Positions 13,501 to 28,500 of a DNA stretch of 64,000 bases are shown here, piece by piece. How positions within the stretch are numbered: the first letter of the stretch is position 1; every line of letters starts with the position of its first letter. This stretch comes from Archivesica marissinica (lineage: Eukaryota > Mollusca > Bivalvia > Venerida > Vesicomyidae): NCBI GenBank assembly GCA_014843695.1, contig CM026390.1, forward strand, positions 54,030,121 to 54,094,120. Reading direction: 5' to 3'. Under the pieces are notes generated by a model. It did no database searches, had not been told where the DNA came from, and worked only from the letters and a program-made list of their open reading frames with translations. Position numbers and translations under genes: made by a program.

Positions 13501-16500
13501 TTCTAGGCATGATGTAGATTGGTTCTAGGCATGATGTAGATTGGTTCTAGGCATGATGTAGATTGGTTCTAGGCATGATGTAGATTGGTTCTAGGCATGA
13601 TGTAGATTAGTTCTAGGCATGATGTAGATTGGTTCTAGGCATGATGTAGATTGGTTCTAGGTATGATGTAGATTGGTTCTAGGAATGATGTAGATTGGTT
13701 CTAGGTATGATGTAGATTGGTTCTAGGTATGATGTAGATTGGTTCTAGGCATGATGTAGATTGGTTCTAGGTATGATGTAGATTGGTTCTAGGTATGATG
13801 TAGATTGGTTCTAGGCATGATGTAGATTGGTTCTAGGCATGATGTAGATTGGTTCGACTAACTTCAAGCGTATTGTATTTATCAGTAACATACTGGACGT
13901 TATGCATTATTATAAAACCCAGCTACAAAAATATGTTAATATATACCTTGGTGGGTTAGACGGAGCCATAACTGAGGCAAAATACTCCTGGTTCTGTAAG
14001 CTGCCTCGAATCACTTCAGCCACTGTGTTTATTGTCTGGAATCATAGAGGAGATTACATATAGTACAATGTTTTAGAATTTATATAATGTGCGACGTAAT
14101 ACAACTTGCGCAGTAAGGACATGTATTTATTCACAGGTGCTTGCAGTTTTATCTATAACTGGCATAATGCACCAAAAGCATTGTACCTCTACCATAGATC
14201 CCCTCACTTAAACAAGGTACACTGAGATGGATTTATATTGTCTGACAGACACATTATTCAATAATTACAACACAATGCATAAAGTTAGCTAACTATTGTG
14301 GCATTACTTTCACAACTTTTATGTCAGGCTAAGATTGTGCATGTGCATCAATTTATGTTCAAATCCCTTCAATCAAACAGTAAATGACGATATAATGGTT
14401 GTGTACCATTAATAGTACTTGACAATTATAATAGTTGGGATCATTTGTAAGCGGCTGGTACCTAATGTAAATACGAAAATGTAAATTTATGTATGTGAAA
14501 AGCACACTTCCCCTCTAATTTCTCCTCACTGCTCCCTAATTTGGCTGGAGCATGAGCACAATTCACAACTCAAGATTTTATTGTCTCGTAAATGTATATA
14601 TGTTAACATTTATTATGCCGCATTATGGCCCCATTTTATCAGACACACTCTCGTGTGTATAATACCCCAGGGTGGGAAATATTGGTATACAAAATATTTT
14701 GCAGATACGCACTCAATGAATCACCAATCAACAGTAGGCTATACACACTCAATGAATCACCAATCAACAGTAGGCTATACGCACTCAATGAATCACCAAT
14801 CAACAGTAATGAGGTTGGTATTATGTGGATGCACAATCCATGTACCCCGAATCCACAATATTAACATTACAACAACCAACCTTCTGCAAGCTGATGTTAG
14901 CATTTTGTGGATTTACAATCCATGAACCACCAATCCACAATGATATCAACATTACAACACCCAACATTCTGCAAACCGAGGTTGATATTGTGTGGATATA
15001 CAATCCTGTAGTAACACATACAATCCTGTAGTAACACATACAATCATACATACAATCCTGTAGTAACACATACAATCATGTAGTAACACATACAATCCTG
15101 TAGTAACACATACAATCCTGTAGTAACACATACAATCCTGTAGTAACACATACAATCCTGTAGTAACACATACAATCCTGTAGTAACACATACAATCATA
15201 CATACAATCATGTAGTAACACATACAATCATACATACAATCATGTAGTAACACATACAATCATGTAGTAACACATACAATCATGTAGTAACACATACAAT
15301 CATGTAGTAACACATACAATCATGTAGTAACACATACAATCATGTAGTAACACATACAATCATGTAGTAACACATACAATCCTGTAGTAACACATACAAT
15401 CTTGTAGTAACACATACAATCATACATACAATCTTGTAGTAACACATACAATCATACATACAATCTTGTAGTAACACATACAATCATGTAGTAACACATA
15501 CAATCATGTAGTAACACATACAATCATACATACAATCTTGTAGTAACACATACAATCCTGTAGTAACACATACAATCATGTAGTAACACATACAATCATA
15601 CATACAATCATGTAGTAACACATACAATCATGTAGTAACACATACAATCTTGTAGTAACACATACAATCCTGTAGTAACACATACAATCATACATACAAT
15701 CATGTAGTAACACATACAATCATGTAGTAACACATACAATCATGTAGTAACACATACAATCATACATACAATCATGTAGTAACACATACAATCATGTAGT
15801 AACACATACAATCATGTAGTAACACATACAATCATGTAGTAACACATACAATCATACATACAATCATGTAGTAACACATACAATCATGTAGTAACACATA
15901 CAATCATGTAGTAACACATACAATCATGTAGTAACACATACAATCATGTAGTAACACATACAATCATGTAGTAACACATACAATCATACATACAATCATG
16001 TAGTAATACATACAATCATGTAGTAACACATACAATCATGTAGAAACACATACAGTCATATAGTAACACATACAACCATGTAGTAACACATACAATCATG
16101 TAGTAACACATACAATCATACATACAATCATGTAGTAACACATACAATCTTGTAGTAACACATACAATCATGTAGTAACACATACAATCTTGTAGTAACA
16201 CATACAATCGTGTAGTAACACATACAATCTTGTAGTAACACATACAATCATACATACAATCCTGTAGTAACACATACAATCATGTAGTAACACATACAAT
16301 CATGTAGTAACACATACAATCCTGTAGTAACACATACAATCATGTAGTAACACATACAATCATACATACAATCCTATAGTAACACATACAATCATACATA
16401 CAATCCTGTAGTAACACATACACTCATACATACAATCATGTAGTAACACATACAATCCTGTAGTAACACATACAATCATGTAGTAACACATACAATCATG

Positions 16501-19500
16501 TAGTAACACATACAATCCTACATACAATCATGTAGTAACACATACAATCCTGTAGTAACACATACAATCCTGTAGTAACACATACAATCGTGTAGTAACA
16601 CATACAATCCTGTAGTAACACATACAATCCTGTAGTAACACATACAATCATGTAGTAACACATACAATCATACATACAATCATGTAGTAACACATACAAT
16701 CCTGTAGTAACACATACAATCGTGTAGTAACACATACAATCATGTAGTAACACATACAATCTTGTAGTAACACATACAATCATGTAGTAACACATACAAT
16801 CTTGTAGTAACACATACAATCATGTAGTAACACATACAATCTTGTAGTAACACATACAATCATGTAGTAACACATACAATCATGTAGTAACACATACAAT
16901 CTTGTAGTAACACATACAATCATACATACAATCTTGTAGTAACACATACAATCATGTAGTAACACATACAATCATGTAGTAACACATACAATCATGTAGT
17001 AACACATACAATCCTGTAGTAACACATACAATCCTGTAGTAACACATACAATCTTGTAGTAACACATACAATCATACATACAATCTTGTAGTAACACATA
17101 CAATCATGTAGTAACACATACAATCATGTAGTAACACATACAATCTTGTAGTAACACATACAATCATGTAGTAACACATACAATCATGTAGTAACACATA
17201 CAATCCTGTAGTAACACATACAAGCCTGTAGTAACACATACAATCATACATACAATCATGTAGTAACACATACAATCCTGTAGTAACACATACAATCATG
17301 TAGTAACACATACAATCATGTAGTAACACATACAATCATGTAGTAACACATACAATCATACATACAATCATGTAGTAACACATACAATCATACATACAAT
17401 CATGTAGTAACACATACAATCATGTAGTAACACATACAATCATGTAGTAACACATACAATCATGTAGTAACACATACAATCATGTAGTAACACATACAAT
17501 CATGTAGTAACACATACAATCATACATACAATCATGTAGTAACACATACAATCATGTAGTAACACATACAATCATACATACAATCATGTAGTAACACATA
17601 CAATCATGTAGTAACACATACAATCATGTAGTAACACATACAATCATGTAGTAACACATACAATCCTGTAGTAACACATACAATCATACATACAATCATA
17701 TAGTAACACATACAATCATGTAGTCACATACAATCATGTAGTAACACATACAATCATGTAGTAACACATACAATCTTGTAGTAACACATACAATCATGTA
17801 GTAACACATACAATCTTGTAGTAACACATACAATCATGTAGTAACACATACAATCTTGTAGTAACACATACAATCCTGTAGTAACACATACAATCCTGTA
17901 GTAACACATACAATCTTGTAGTAACACATACAATCATGTAGTAACACATACAATCCTGTAGTAACACATACAATCTTGTAGTAACACATACAATCATGTA
18001 GTAACACATACAATCATACATACAATCTTGTAGTAACACATACAATCATGTAGTAACACATACAATCATACATACAATCATGTAGTAACACATACAACCT
18101 TGTAGTAACACATACAATCCTGTAGTAACACATACAATCATACATACAATCATGTAGTAACACATACAATCATGTAGTAACACATACAATCATGTAGTAA
18201 CACATACAATCATGTAGTAACACATACAATCTTGTAGTAACACATACAATCATGTAATAAGTTAATAACACATACAATCATGTAGTAACACATACAATCA
18301 TGTAGTAACACATACAATCATGTAGTAACACATACAATCCTGTAGTAACACATACAATCATGTAGTAACACATACAATCATGTAGTAACACATACAATCC
18401 TGTAGTAACACATACAGTCTTGTAGTAACACATACAATCATGTAGTAACACATACAATCATACATACAATCATGTAGTAACACATACAATCATGTAGTAA
18501 CACATACAATCTTGTAGTAACACATACAATCTTGTAGTAACACATACAATCATGTAGTAACACATACAATCATGTAGTAACACATACAATCATGTAGTAA
18601 CACAAACAATCATGTAGTAACACATACAATCATGTAGTAACACATACAATCATGTAGTAACACATACAATCTTGTAGTAACACATACAATAACACATACA
18701 ACCATGTAGTAACACATACAATCATGTAGTAACACATACAATCCTGTAGTAACACATACAATCATGTAGTAACACATACAATCATGTAGTAACACATACA
18801 ATCATGTAGTAACACATACAATCATGTAGTAACACATACAATCATGTAGTAACACATACAATCATGTAGTAACACATACAATCCTGTAGTAACACATACA
18901 ATCATGTAGTAACACATACAATCATGTAGTAACACATACAATCATGTAGTAACACATGCAATCATGTAGTAACACATACAATCATGTAGTAACACATACA
19001 ATCCTGTAGTAACACATACAATCATGTAGTAACACATACAATCATGTAGTAACACATACAATCCTACATACAATCATGTAGTAACACATACAATCCTGTA
19101 GTAACACATACAATCCTGTAGTAACACATACAATCGTGTAGTAACACATACAATCCTGTAGTAACACATACAATCCTGTAGTAACACATACAATCATGTA
19201 GTAACACATACAATCATACATACAATCATGTAGTAACACATACAATCCTGTAGTAACACATACAATCGTGTAGTAACACATACAATCATGTAGTAACACA
19301 TACAATCATGTAGTAACACATACAATCATGTAGTAACACATACAATCTTGTAGTAACACATACAATCATGTAGTAACACATACAATCTTGTAGTAACACA
19401 TACAATCATGTAGTAACACATACAATCATGTAGTAACACATACAATCTGTGTAACACATACAATCAACATACAATCTATACTAACACATACAATCATGTA

Positions 19501-22500
19501 GTAACACATACAATCATGTAGTAACACATACAATCATGTAGTAACACATACAATCATGTAGTAACACATACAATCATGTAGTAACACATACAATCATGTA
19601 GTAACACATACAATCATGTAGTAACACATACAATCATGTAGTAACACATACAATCCTGTAGTAACACATACAATCATGTAGTAACACATACAATCATGTA
19701 GTAACACATACAATCATACATACAATCATGTAGTAACACATACAATCATGTAGTAACACATACAATCATGTAGTAACACATACAATCATACATACAATCA
19801 TGTAGTAACACATACAATCTGTAGTAACACATACAATCATGTAGTAACACATACAATCATCAATCATGTAGTAACACATACAATCCTGTAGTAACACATA
19901 CAATCCTGTAGTAACACATACAATCCTGTAGTAACACATACAATCATGTAGTAACACATACAATCCTGTAGTAACACTTACAATCCTGTAGTAACACATA
20001 CAATCTTGTAGTAACACATACAATCATGTAGTAACACATACAATCATGTAACACATACAATCATGTAGTAACACATACAATCATACATACAATCCTGTAG
20101 TAACACATACAATCTTGTAGTAACACATACAATCTTGTAGTAACACATACAATCTTGTAGTAACACATACAATCTTGTAGTAACACATACAATCATGTAG
20201 TAACACATACAATCATGTAGTAACACATACAATCATCAATCATGTAGTAACACATATGCAGCATGGAGTGGAACATACCTCAGTGAGGACATCAGCTGGT
20301 ACTCCACTGGCCATCAATATTGTACACAACTGTTGAACCAAATCTGTAACATATATTGAATACACTATTTATAAAATGGACAAAACTACATGTAGCTACT
20401 GGAGTTGGGTTCTCTGTGGCCTTGTATTTATGGTGGTTGACTTCAAATCACTTGCCACTCATGCTGTAGGTTCGAATCCCACTGAGGGTGTCAAATTCTT
20501 TCACGTGAGGAAGCTACCTGTATCCAGCTGGCTTGAGGAATGTCAGTGGGTCTGCCCAGGTGCCTGTCCATGCCTGAAATACTGCTCGTAGGGACACCCA
20601 GGGTCTTTCTAATTCAATAATAACTGGACAGATGGTCTATGAACTATAAGCTATTACTGTGACCTTAAACCCCCAAAACACCACAGGCCTCTAAATAGGC
20701 TTACAAAAAAGTGTAGATCCAGATGAGCCGGCTCGTGACGAGCCGTCTCATCAGGATCTGCACTTTTTTGCAAGTAATATTACCATTTTTAGGGGGAAAA
20801 ATTACCCATTTTGATAAATGAACTGATCCAAATGTAATTTTCTTATTAATTTGATTGGTCTAAAAATATCATGGACCAGTCCATGTCAGTTACTTGGTGT
20901 TGAATGGGTTAAACCCAAAAAACAAAACAAATAAGCAAACAGCTTCTAAAATGTACACACACACACAGACATCAACACATGTGTAAGGATAGCTTTCCGC
21001 TAGCTTAACTGCAACAATACTTGAAATGTTCTTAGAACAGTCAAAGATATGAACTATTTCATGTTTCAAATTTGATTATTGACAGAACGTCTACCGTCAT
21101 GGACCACAGTTAGGACATGTTGGGTACGGCTTTAAGAACGTGATTATAGCCCAATCTAGAACTTACCACATGTGAACATTGTCTTCTGACAGGTACTAAT
21201 CAGCTGTTGAGGATTGCTCGGCGACACCAGTGACCTTACCAGCTGCAATGAAATAAAGTAGATCAATAGTCGACATAGACGTAACACTTTCTAGTGTGCA
21301 TTCACTTACTTGTTTACTGGGTTTACACGATTTCTTATTGATTTTGAAAAAGACTTCAACAATCGAAACATGTCAATATAAATTTTCAATATGTTTTGTT
21401 CATTAGTTTGATTTTCACGCTACTCGTTATTTCTGATATAATACATTATTTTATTATGTGCTGCTGCATTTCCTATGTACAACTGATCTTGCATTTTAGT
21501 CAGTATGAGAAACCATAAGAGGCTCGGGTAAAATCATTGGAATTCTGTAAACTACCAGGATGCTGTGTACTGACTAAGGTAGGACATAAACCAATGACAG
21601 ACAAGTGTGTCGAGGCCAGTGATGAGGTGTTAATGCACAAGTGGGTGACAGTACATATGAGTGTGGCGACAGTAAGTATGAGTGTGGCGACAGTAAATAT
21701 GAGTGTACACACAATCACTAAAATGCAGTTATCTCTCTGCTATGCTCTCCGTCTTGCTTTAGTTGTCACACTTGCCACAAGCAGAGGTAACTCTAGCAAC
21801 ACTTGCCACAAGCAGAGGTAACTCTAGTAACACTTTGCCACAAACAGAGGTAACTCTAGCAACACTTGCCACAAGCAGAGGTAACTCTAGCAACACTTTG
21901 CCATAAGCATACGTAACTCTAGCAACACTTGCCACAAGCAGAGGTAACTCTAGCAACACTTGCCACAAGCAGAGGTAACTCTAGCAACACTTGCCACAAG
22001 CAGAGGTAACTCTAGCAACACTTGCCACACGCAGAGGTAACTCTAGCAACACTTGCCACAAGCAGAGGTAACTCTAGCAAAACTTGCCACAAGCAGAGTA
22101 ACTCTAGCAACACTTGCCACAAGCAGAGGTAACTCTAGCAAAACTTGCCACAAGCAGAGTAACTCTAGCAACACTTGCCACACGCAGAGGTAACTCTAGC
22201 AACACTTGCCACAAGCAGAGGTAACTCTAGCAACACTTGCCACACGCAGAGGTAACTCTAGCAACACTTGCCACAAGCAGAGGTAACTCTAGCAAAACTT
22301 GCCACAAGCAGAGTAACTCTAGCAACACTTGCCACAAGCAGAGGTAACTCTAGCAAAACTTGCCACAAGCAGAGTAACTCTAGCAACACTTGCCACACGC
22401 AGAGGTAACTCTAGCAACACTTGCCACAAGCAGAGGTAACTCTAGCAAAACTTGCCAAAAGCAGAGGTAACTCTAGCAAAACTTGCCACAAACAGAGGTA

Positions 22501-25500
22501 ACTCTAGCAACACTTGTCACAAGCAGAGGTAACACTTGCCACAAGCAGAGGTAACTCTAGCAAAACTTGCCACAAGCAGAGGTAACTCTAGCAACACTTG
22601 TCACAAGCAGAGGTAACTCTAGCAACACTTGTCACAAGCAGAGGTAACTCTAGCAACACTTGCCACAAACAGAGGTAACTCTAGCAACACTTGCCACAAG
22701 CTGAGGTAACTCTAGCAACACTTGTCACAAGCACAGGTAACTCTAGCAAAGCCAGATCTTACTTATCTGATAATTATTCATACATGTATGCACTGATGGC
22801 AAACAAATAAATCAACTGCCTGCTTTTAGTTCAATAGATAACAGTGACTGTGTGGTGTTTGGCAGAACTGATTGCGAGTAGTCTTGAAAACTTAGAAATG
22901 CACATAACAAATTTCTTTAAATCTTTTATTAACATCAAATATAGTACTTTCCATTTCATTCCTAACTTTTTAAGTTCAAACATTTCAAATCATATTTAGA
23001 TTGGATTGTTCAATCGGCATGGATTTTTGCTAATGCAAAATGAAGATTTATTTATCAGGAGAAAAAAAGAAATCCAGTACACAACTTACCTGTAAGACTA
23101 GATGTATATTGGTAACCTTCTGTGCTGACCAGCCAACCTGTGACCTCTGTTGATCTTGTTCAAGTTCAAAGAATGGGGTTAAAAATTTCACATGGCTTCC
23201 TTCTCGGAAGAAGTTCTGATTTGATGAATTGTTCTTCAGCAAATTTAACAACAAAAGAATGCAGTCTTCAACAACAATTCCTGCAAGGAAAATACATAGG
23301 AGAATATTAGGTTACTGTCTTATAAATTTTAATTTATTAGGCAAGTTGGAGAAAATATACAAGACATGACCTAATATTCTATTTATCCTATCTTAGCACA
23401 GTGCCCAAGGTTATAACACTTTTCTCAGATCTCAAATGATTTGATTGGTTGATTCTGAGTTTTAATGCCAGCTGAACCAATCAAAAGCTTGAGACTGAGT
23501 TTGAGATAGGAGACATGTTTTATAACCTCGAGAGCATATCTAGACAAGAAGGAAGGTGTATCTACTCAGAGAGAATCTATTTCTTAACACACTGGCTTAT
23601 GGTGATTTTAATTCTTTACTCTTCAGGATATAAATATGCCATTAAATTAAACAGTACAGACGGATCTGTAGTCCAGTGGTAATTTCGATTCAATCCCCCA
23701 TCTGACCATAATAAAATTAACAGTCTTTCAGATAGGGACATTAAACCGAGGTCTCGTGTCGGTGCTTTACACTGTGCATGTAAAAGAACCAGAGGAGACT
23801 CAGGAATGGGTCTCTTGTCTGAATCATTGCACTATGCTCCAAAATTACTAATCTCTTCAGGAGGCGTCGCTCATATGGGCAACCGGTAGCAACAATAAAT
23901 AAACGTAAAACACACACACAGTACAAGATAAACATAATAGAAATATGGTTCTGGTAGTGCAATCTAGAATTGCTATCATACATATGCATACGTTTCTAGA
24001 CATTAATAACTGATCAAACGATTATGTAAATCAGAAGTTCATATCTACATGTCATTTCTATAAAGTATCAAATTTGCTTTGTTTCAGCAATTTAAATATT
24101 TAATATCAATTTACCTCCATCTATCCCACCTTCTTCACGTATGATGTCAAGAAGTCTTTCGAATGCATTTTCGAATGCCACAATTTTCTGTATGTTAGCA
24201 TTGTTCCTTGTAAGCTGGTTTAATAACAACAATGCCTGAAATGGAAACAGACTAATTACATCCATGAACTTCATACTTCCTTTACCGTACATGCTGTGGC
24301 AACACACCAAAGTCTGTATCATTAAACAAAAATATGTTTTAACTTTAATACAAGATTTGTATCCTTTGATAAAGTATTGTTCTTCGTTTCTTCTGGGATT
24401 TAGTTGTTATCCCTGCATTGAAGATCATGCATAGAGCTTTCCAGATTTACATGGTGAAGGAAGACCTTGGGTACATGAATGAACTGAGTGTTGGAGAAGC
24501 ACCTGAAGCACCACCAACCTTCCACAAGTCATATGCAGTGTTGGTCAAGTCTTACGATATATGTTTAGTGCATGAAATTTACAGATATTCCACTACAAGT
24601 TTGAAACTGTGCACACACAATCATGGCCATAATCATTTAGTGACTAATACATGTAACTAGAAAACGTAAACTAATAAAACAAGTACTATAACTCTTACTA
24701 ATTAAACTTATATATGTATGGACCTTTCTGACGTGGAATGATTCAATGTCCTTTAGTCTTGTGTGCAGAGCCCACCACATCTGAGAAACCATTTAGCAAA
24801 GGGCTTTGATTCTTACACACATATGTAACTTAATATCTTTGTAGATCAATTTGCTCAAAGATTGGAAAATTCATACATGTATTGTTATTAATTTTTGTGG
24901 CTGAAAACACTTCATCCCAAAAATTCTTCCAATAAGTTTATTTCAGGTACTGTGCAGACAGATTAATGAGATGGGACTATGTTCATAGGGAAAAGGCTCA
25001 ATAACGTATGTTATATTTCGGGTTTTACGCCTGCATCAGCACCATTTTGGGCTATATCGCCGGCGGGCAGTTTACCTAACAACACCTTTCCTGGGCAGGC
25101 TCCAACGGTTAACCAGTACTTGGGTGCACCAACCTCCGTAAGAAACTGCCAACTTTTTCATATAAATGAGACACGGTCTGAGCGGGGCTCGAACCCGTGA
25201 CCATCAGTAATGATAGGTTACAGTGGTATACAAGTCAGCGACCGTAACCACTCGATCACGGAGGCGGACTGGCTCAATAACAAACTTGTTAAAATAGTCA
25301 AATAAATAAGGACATACACAAATGTAGTTCAAACATCAGCACTGTGTGCTTCATTGCTGCTGGTAACATGCACATTGATATGTGGCCTTGAAAGAATATC
25401 CATAAAATTTGGATGTACTAATGAAATCGTACTAACATACAATACTGCATACTTACATCATTTCTGATGATTTCTCTACTGTCCGAGAGAAGGTCCATCA

Positions 25501-28500
25501 ACTTGGAAACTCCCATTGGGTGTACTAGTATACACTCCTGCAGATCTTTACACTTGTTTGTCAACAAAATGGTGATCAACTTTACTGTTGGCCATCTCAC
25601 ATGAAAGTCATATTCCTGTAGCGAGAAATAACATTTATTCTTGAAAAGTATGAGAATTTCATCCACTAAACAATTGTAAATAAAGTCCCATGTCTTGTTG
25701 ATGAAGCAGTTGGTGAAATCAAGTTACAAATGTGTTTTTCAGCCCATAAAAGAAGCTGTATTTTATACTTGATTTGCATAAATTCATACACACTCGCAAT
25801 TGATTGGTTTGACAAACCATCACATGGTGACATAAGGGATGGTGTATGGATGAACATAAATCAAACGGCCTGCCTAATTTGTATCTAAAATCAACTGTAA
25901 TGTATAAATACAAACCTCCAAAAGTGAGAGTAGGAGGCCTACATTATCAGCCTTCTTAACGAAGATCTCTGTGAACTGGGCACCAAGATCATCCGGACCC
26001 TCATCCTCCATATCTTCCTCTGCAAAACAAACAACTTTACAGCATGCCTTGGAAGATCCTTTTGCTGATATTAAATTGTTTACAATCACAATATACAATG
26101 GTGTTCAGCCTCCTTATCACAATATTAACCCTTTCAACACCACAGGCCTCTCAATAGGCTTACAAAAAGTGTAGATCCAGATGAGCCGGCTCGTGACGAG
26201 CCGTCTCATCAGGATCTGCACTTTTTGCCAGTAATATTACTATTTTAAGACAAAAATTACCCATTTTGATCAATGAACTGGTCCAAATGTAATTTTCTTA
26301 TTAATTTATTGGTCTAATAATATCAAGGAACAGTCCATGTCAGTTACTTGGTGTTGAATGGGTTAAGTGTTGTTAAGCCTCATTCTCAATATATATGCTC
26401 TGTTGTTAAGCCTCATTCTCAATATATATATGCTCTGTTGTTAAGCCTCATTCTCAATATATATGCTCTGCTGTTTAGCCCCATTCTCAATATATATGCT
26501 CTGCTGTTTAGTCCCATTCTCAATATATATGCTCTGCTGTTTAGCCCCATTCTCAATATATATGCTCTGCTGTTTAGCCCCGTTCTCAATATATATGCTC
26601 TGTTGTTTAGCCTCATTCTCAATATATATGCTCTGCTATTTAGCCCCATTCTCAATATACCGGTATATGCTCTGCTGTTAAGCCTCATTCTCAATATATA
26701 TGCTCTGCTGTTTATCCTCATTCTCAATATATATGCTCTGCTGTTTAGCCTCATTCTCAATATATATGCTCTGTTGTTTAGCCTCATTCTCAATATATAT
26801 GCTCTGCTGTTTAGCCTCATTCTCAATATATATGCTCTGCTGTTTAGCCTCATTCTCAATATACCGGTATATGCTCTGCTGTTTAGCCCCATTCTCAATA
26901 TATTTACTTTGTTGTTTAGCAATATTATAAAAATATACAGTATACAGTTAGCCTTAGGATATAATAATAATTAGACTGGCTTTCCTATTTTTCGAAGTAC
27001 TAAGACTTTAATCAGCATTAGCTCATTCATCCAAATTGATTTTGTCTTCATTTAAATTAATGTTTTAAGATATGTTTCCAGCAAGCAAATATTTTAGAGA
27101 ATATCAATTATGTTTCCATGTGACAAGCCTCGGAAGACAGCCATGTTTGGGTACAGTATTCATTTGAGGTTACCCTATTCTCGATGTATTGCTATGGTGC
27201 CTTGGATGGTGTTACTATTCAACAACAAACAACATGTTACTGATAGTGTATTTACTTTTACTCAAAGTGTAAATAAACTATTAATGAGATGTTTGCAATA
27301 TTGTCATCCCTTTTGGATAAGCAACATAGTGTCATGGAGGACCTAGCTTTATACCCTGGAAAAACTTTGAAACTACTCGCATTAAGCAGCACTAAAACAT
27401 TTGACATTTTATTTCATTTGATATGAAAATTAATTTTAAAAAGTCCCCAAATTGCTACAGACATTAGAATTAGAATCACTTCCATAATCTCAGCGATATT
27501 TAATGCTGCGATATAGTTACGACCATTTAATTTTTAACACTCTTCAAGTCATTTGTTTACAAATTATCAGGTTATGTCACCTCAACAGTGATTCATTCGC
27601 GCTTGGGATTGTTTGATTATTGTAAGTTCACTGTCAATAAATATACATATATATAGAAAGGCGTATGTGAGGCTAGTTTCTGTCTTCTAATTTAGTAACC
27701 TGATCCTTTCAATATTTATACTGGCCCGGTGTTTTACGATAGCGTTTACGGTCGAGTAAACATTTTATGACATACAGACAATTGTACGGCGGGCATGGAC
27801 AAAACGGTGTCCAAATAACATTTCACCTCGTGAATATGGGCCTAGCGAGAACACGAGAAGCTAGTATACCGCAGATCACAGATATGCTTATTTTGGAATG
27901 CAGCCTGACACTATGTACATGCATGTAGTAATTAATACATGTAATAATTATGATTTACGTGCTTCAGAGGTTGCATCGACCTTGAGTTATATAGGTCTGC
28001 CCGCCCGAAGGCACCTGTTGAGGCCAATTTAAAAAAATTAAATTAAGGCAAAACGGTTGGTGCTAAAGGGAAAAATGGTGGGCCTAAAAAAGGGCATAGC
28101 GCACCGATTCGCTCTAGAAACAAACAAAAAACCTATTCTGGATACGTAGTACATTAAACTAAAGATGACAATATATTTATAATTTAATGACAATAGTAAT
28201 AAATAGATTTTAGTAATAAATAGATTTTATCAATTAAGAAAATGGCATCTTATAGTGACTTTCATTTATGGACATTTAACCCATATGGTATCATGTGCTA
28301 CTTCTTAGTACAGATTGTGATTGTTGTAGATAAGTTGTTGTTGCTGGACTGTTAAATTGCTCATAAAATACTAATGTGTTATTGAGAGAGGATTCACTGA
28401 ATAACAAGTGGTGAGCCGTACCATCATCTGTAGGTTCATTGGACATGACATTACATAGAGCATCTAATGCATATCCTATAATCTCTGAGTCGCTTCTGTC

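Noticed and set aside
15001..20255. CRISPR-like regular array
   Set aside because: Direct head-to-tail 20-bp units with no unique spacers, in a eukaryotic intron. It is a minisatellite.
24418..24660. Plus-strand open frame of 80 codons
   Set aside because: It lies in USO1 intron 5 on the opposite strand, with no recognisable motif and no splice or promoter support.
26348..26974. A 208-codon frame with hydrophobic 11-residue repeats
   Set aside because: It is the 33-bp intronic array of USO1, with an equally long frame on the other strand.
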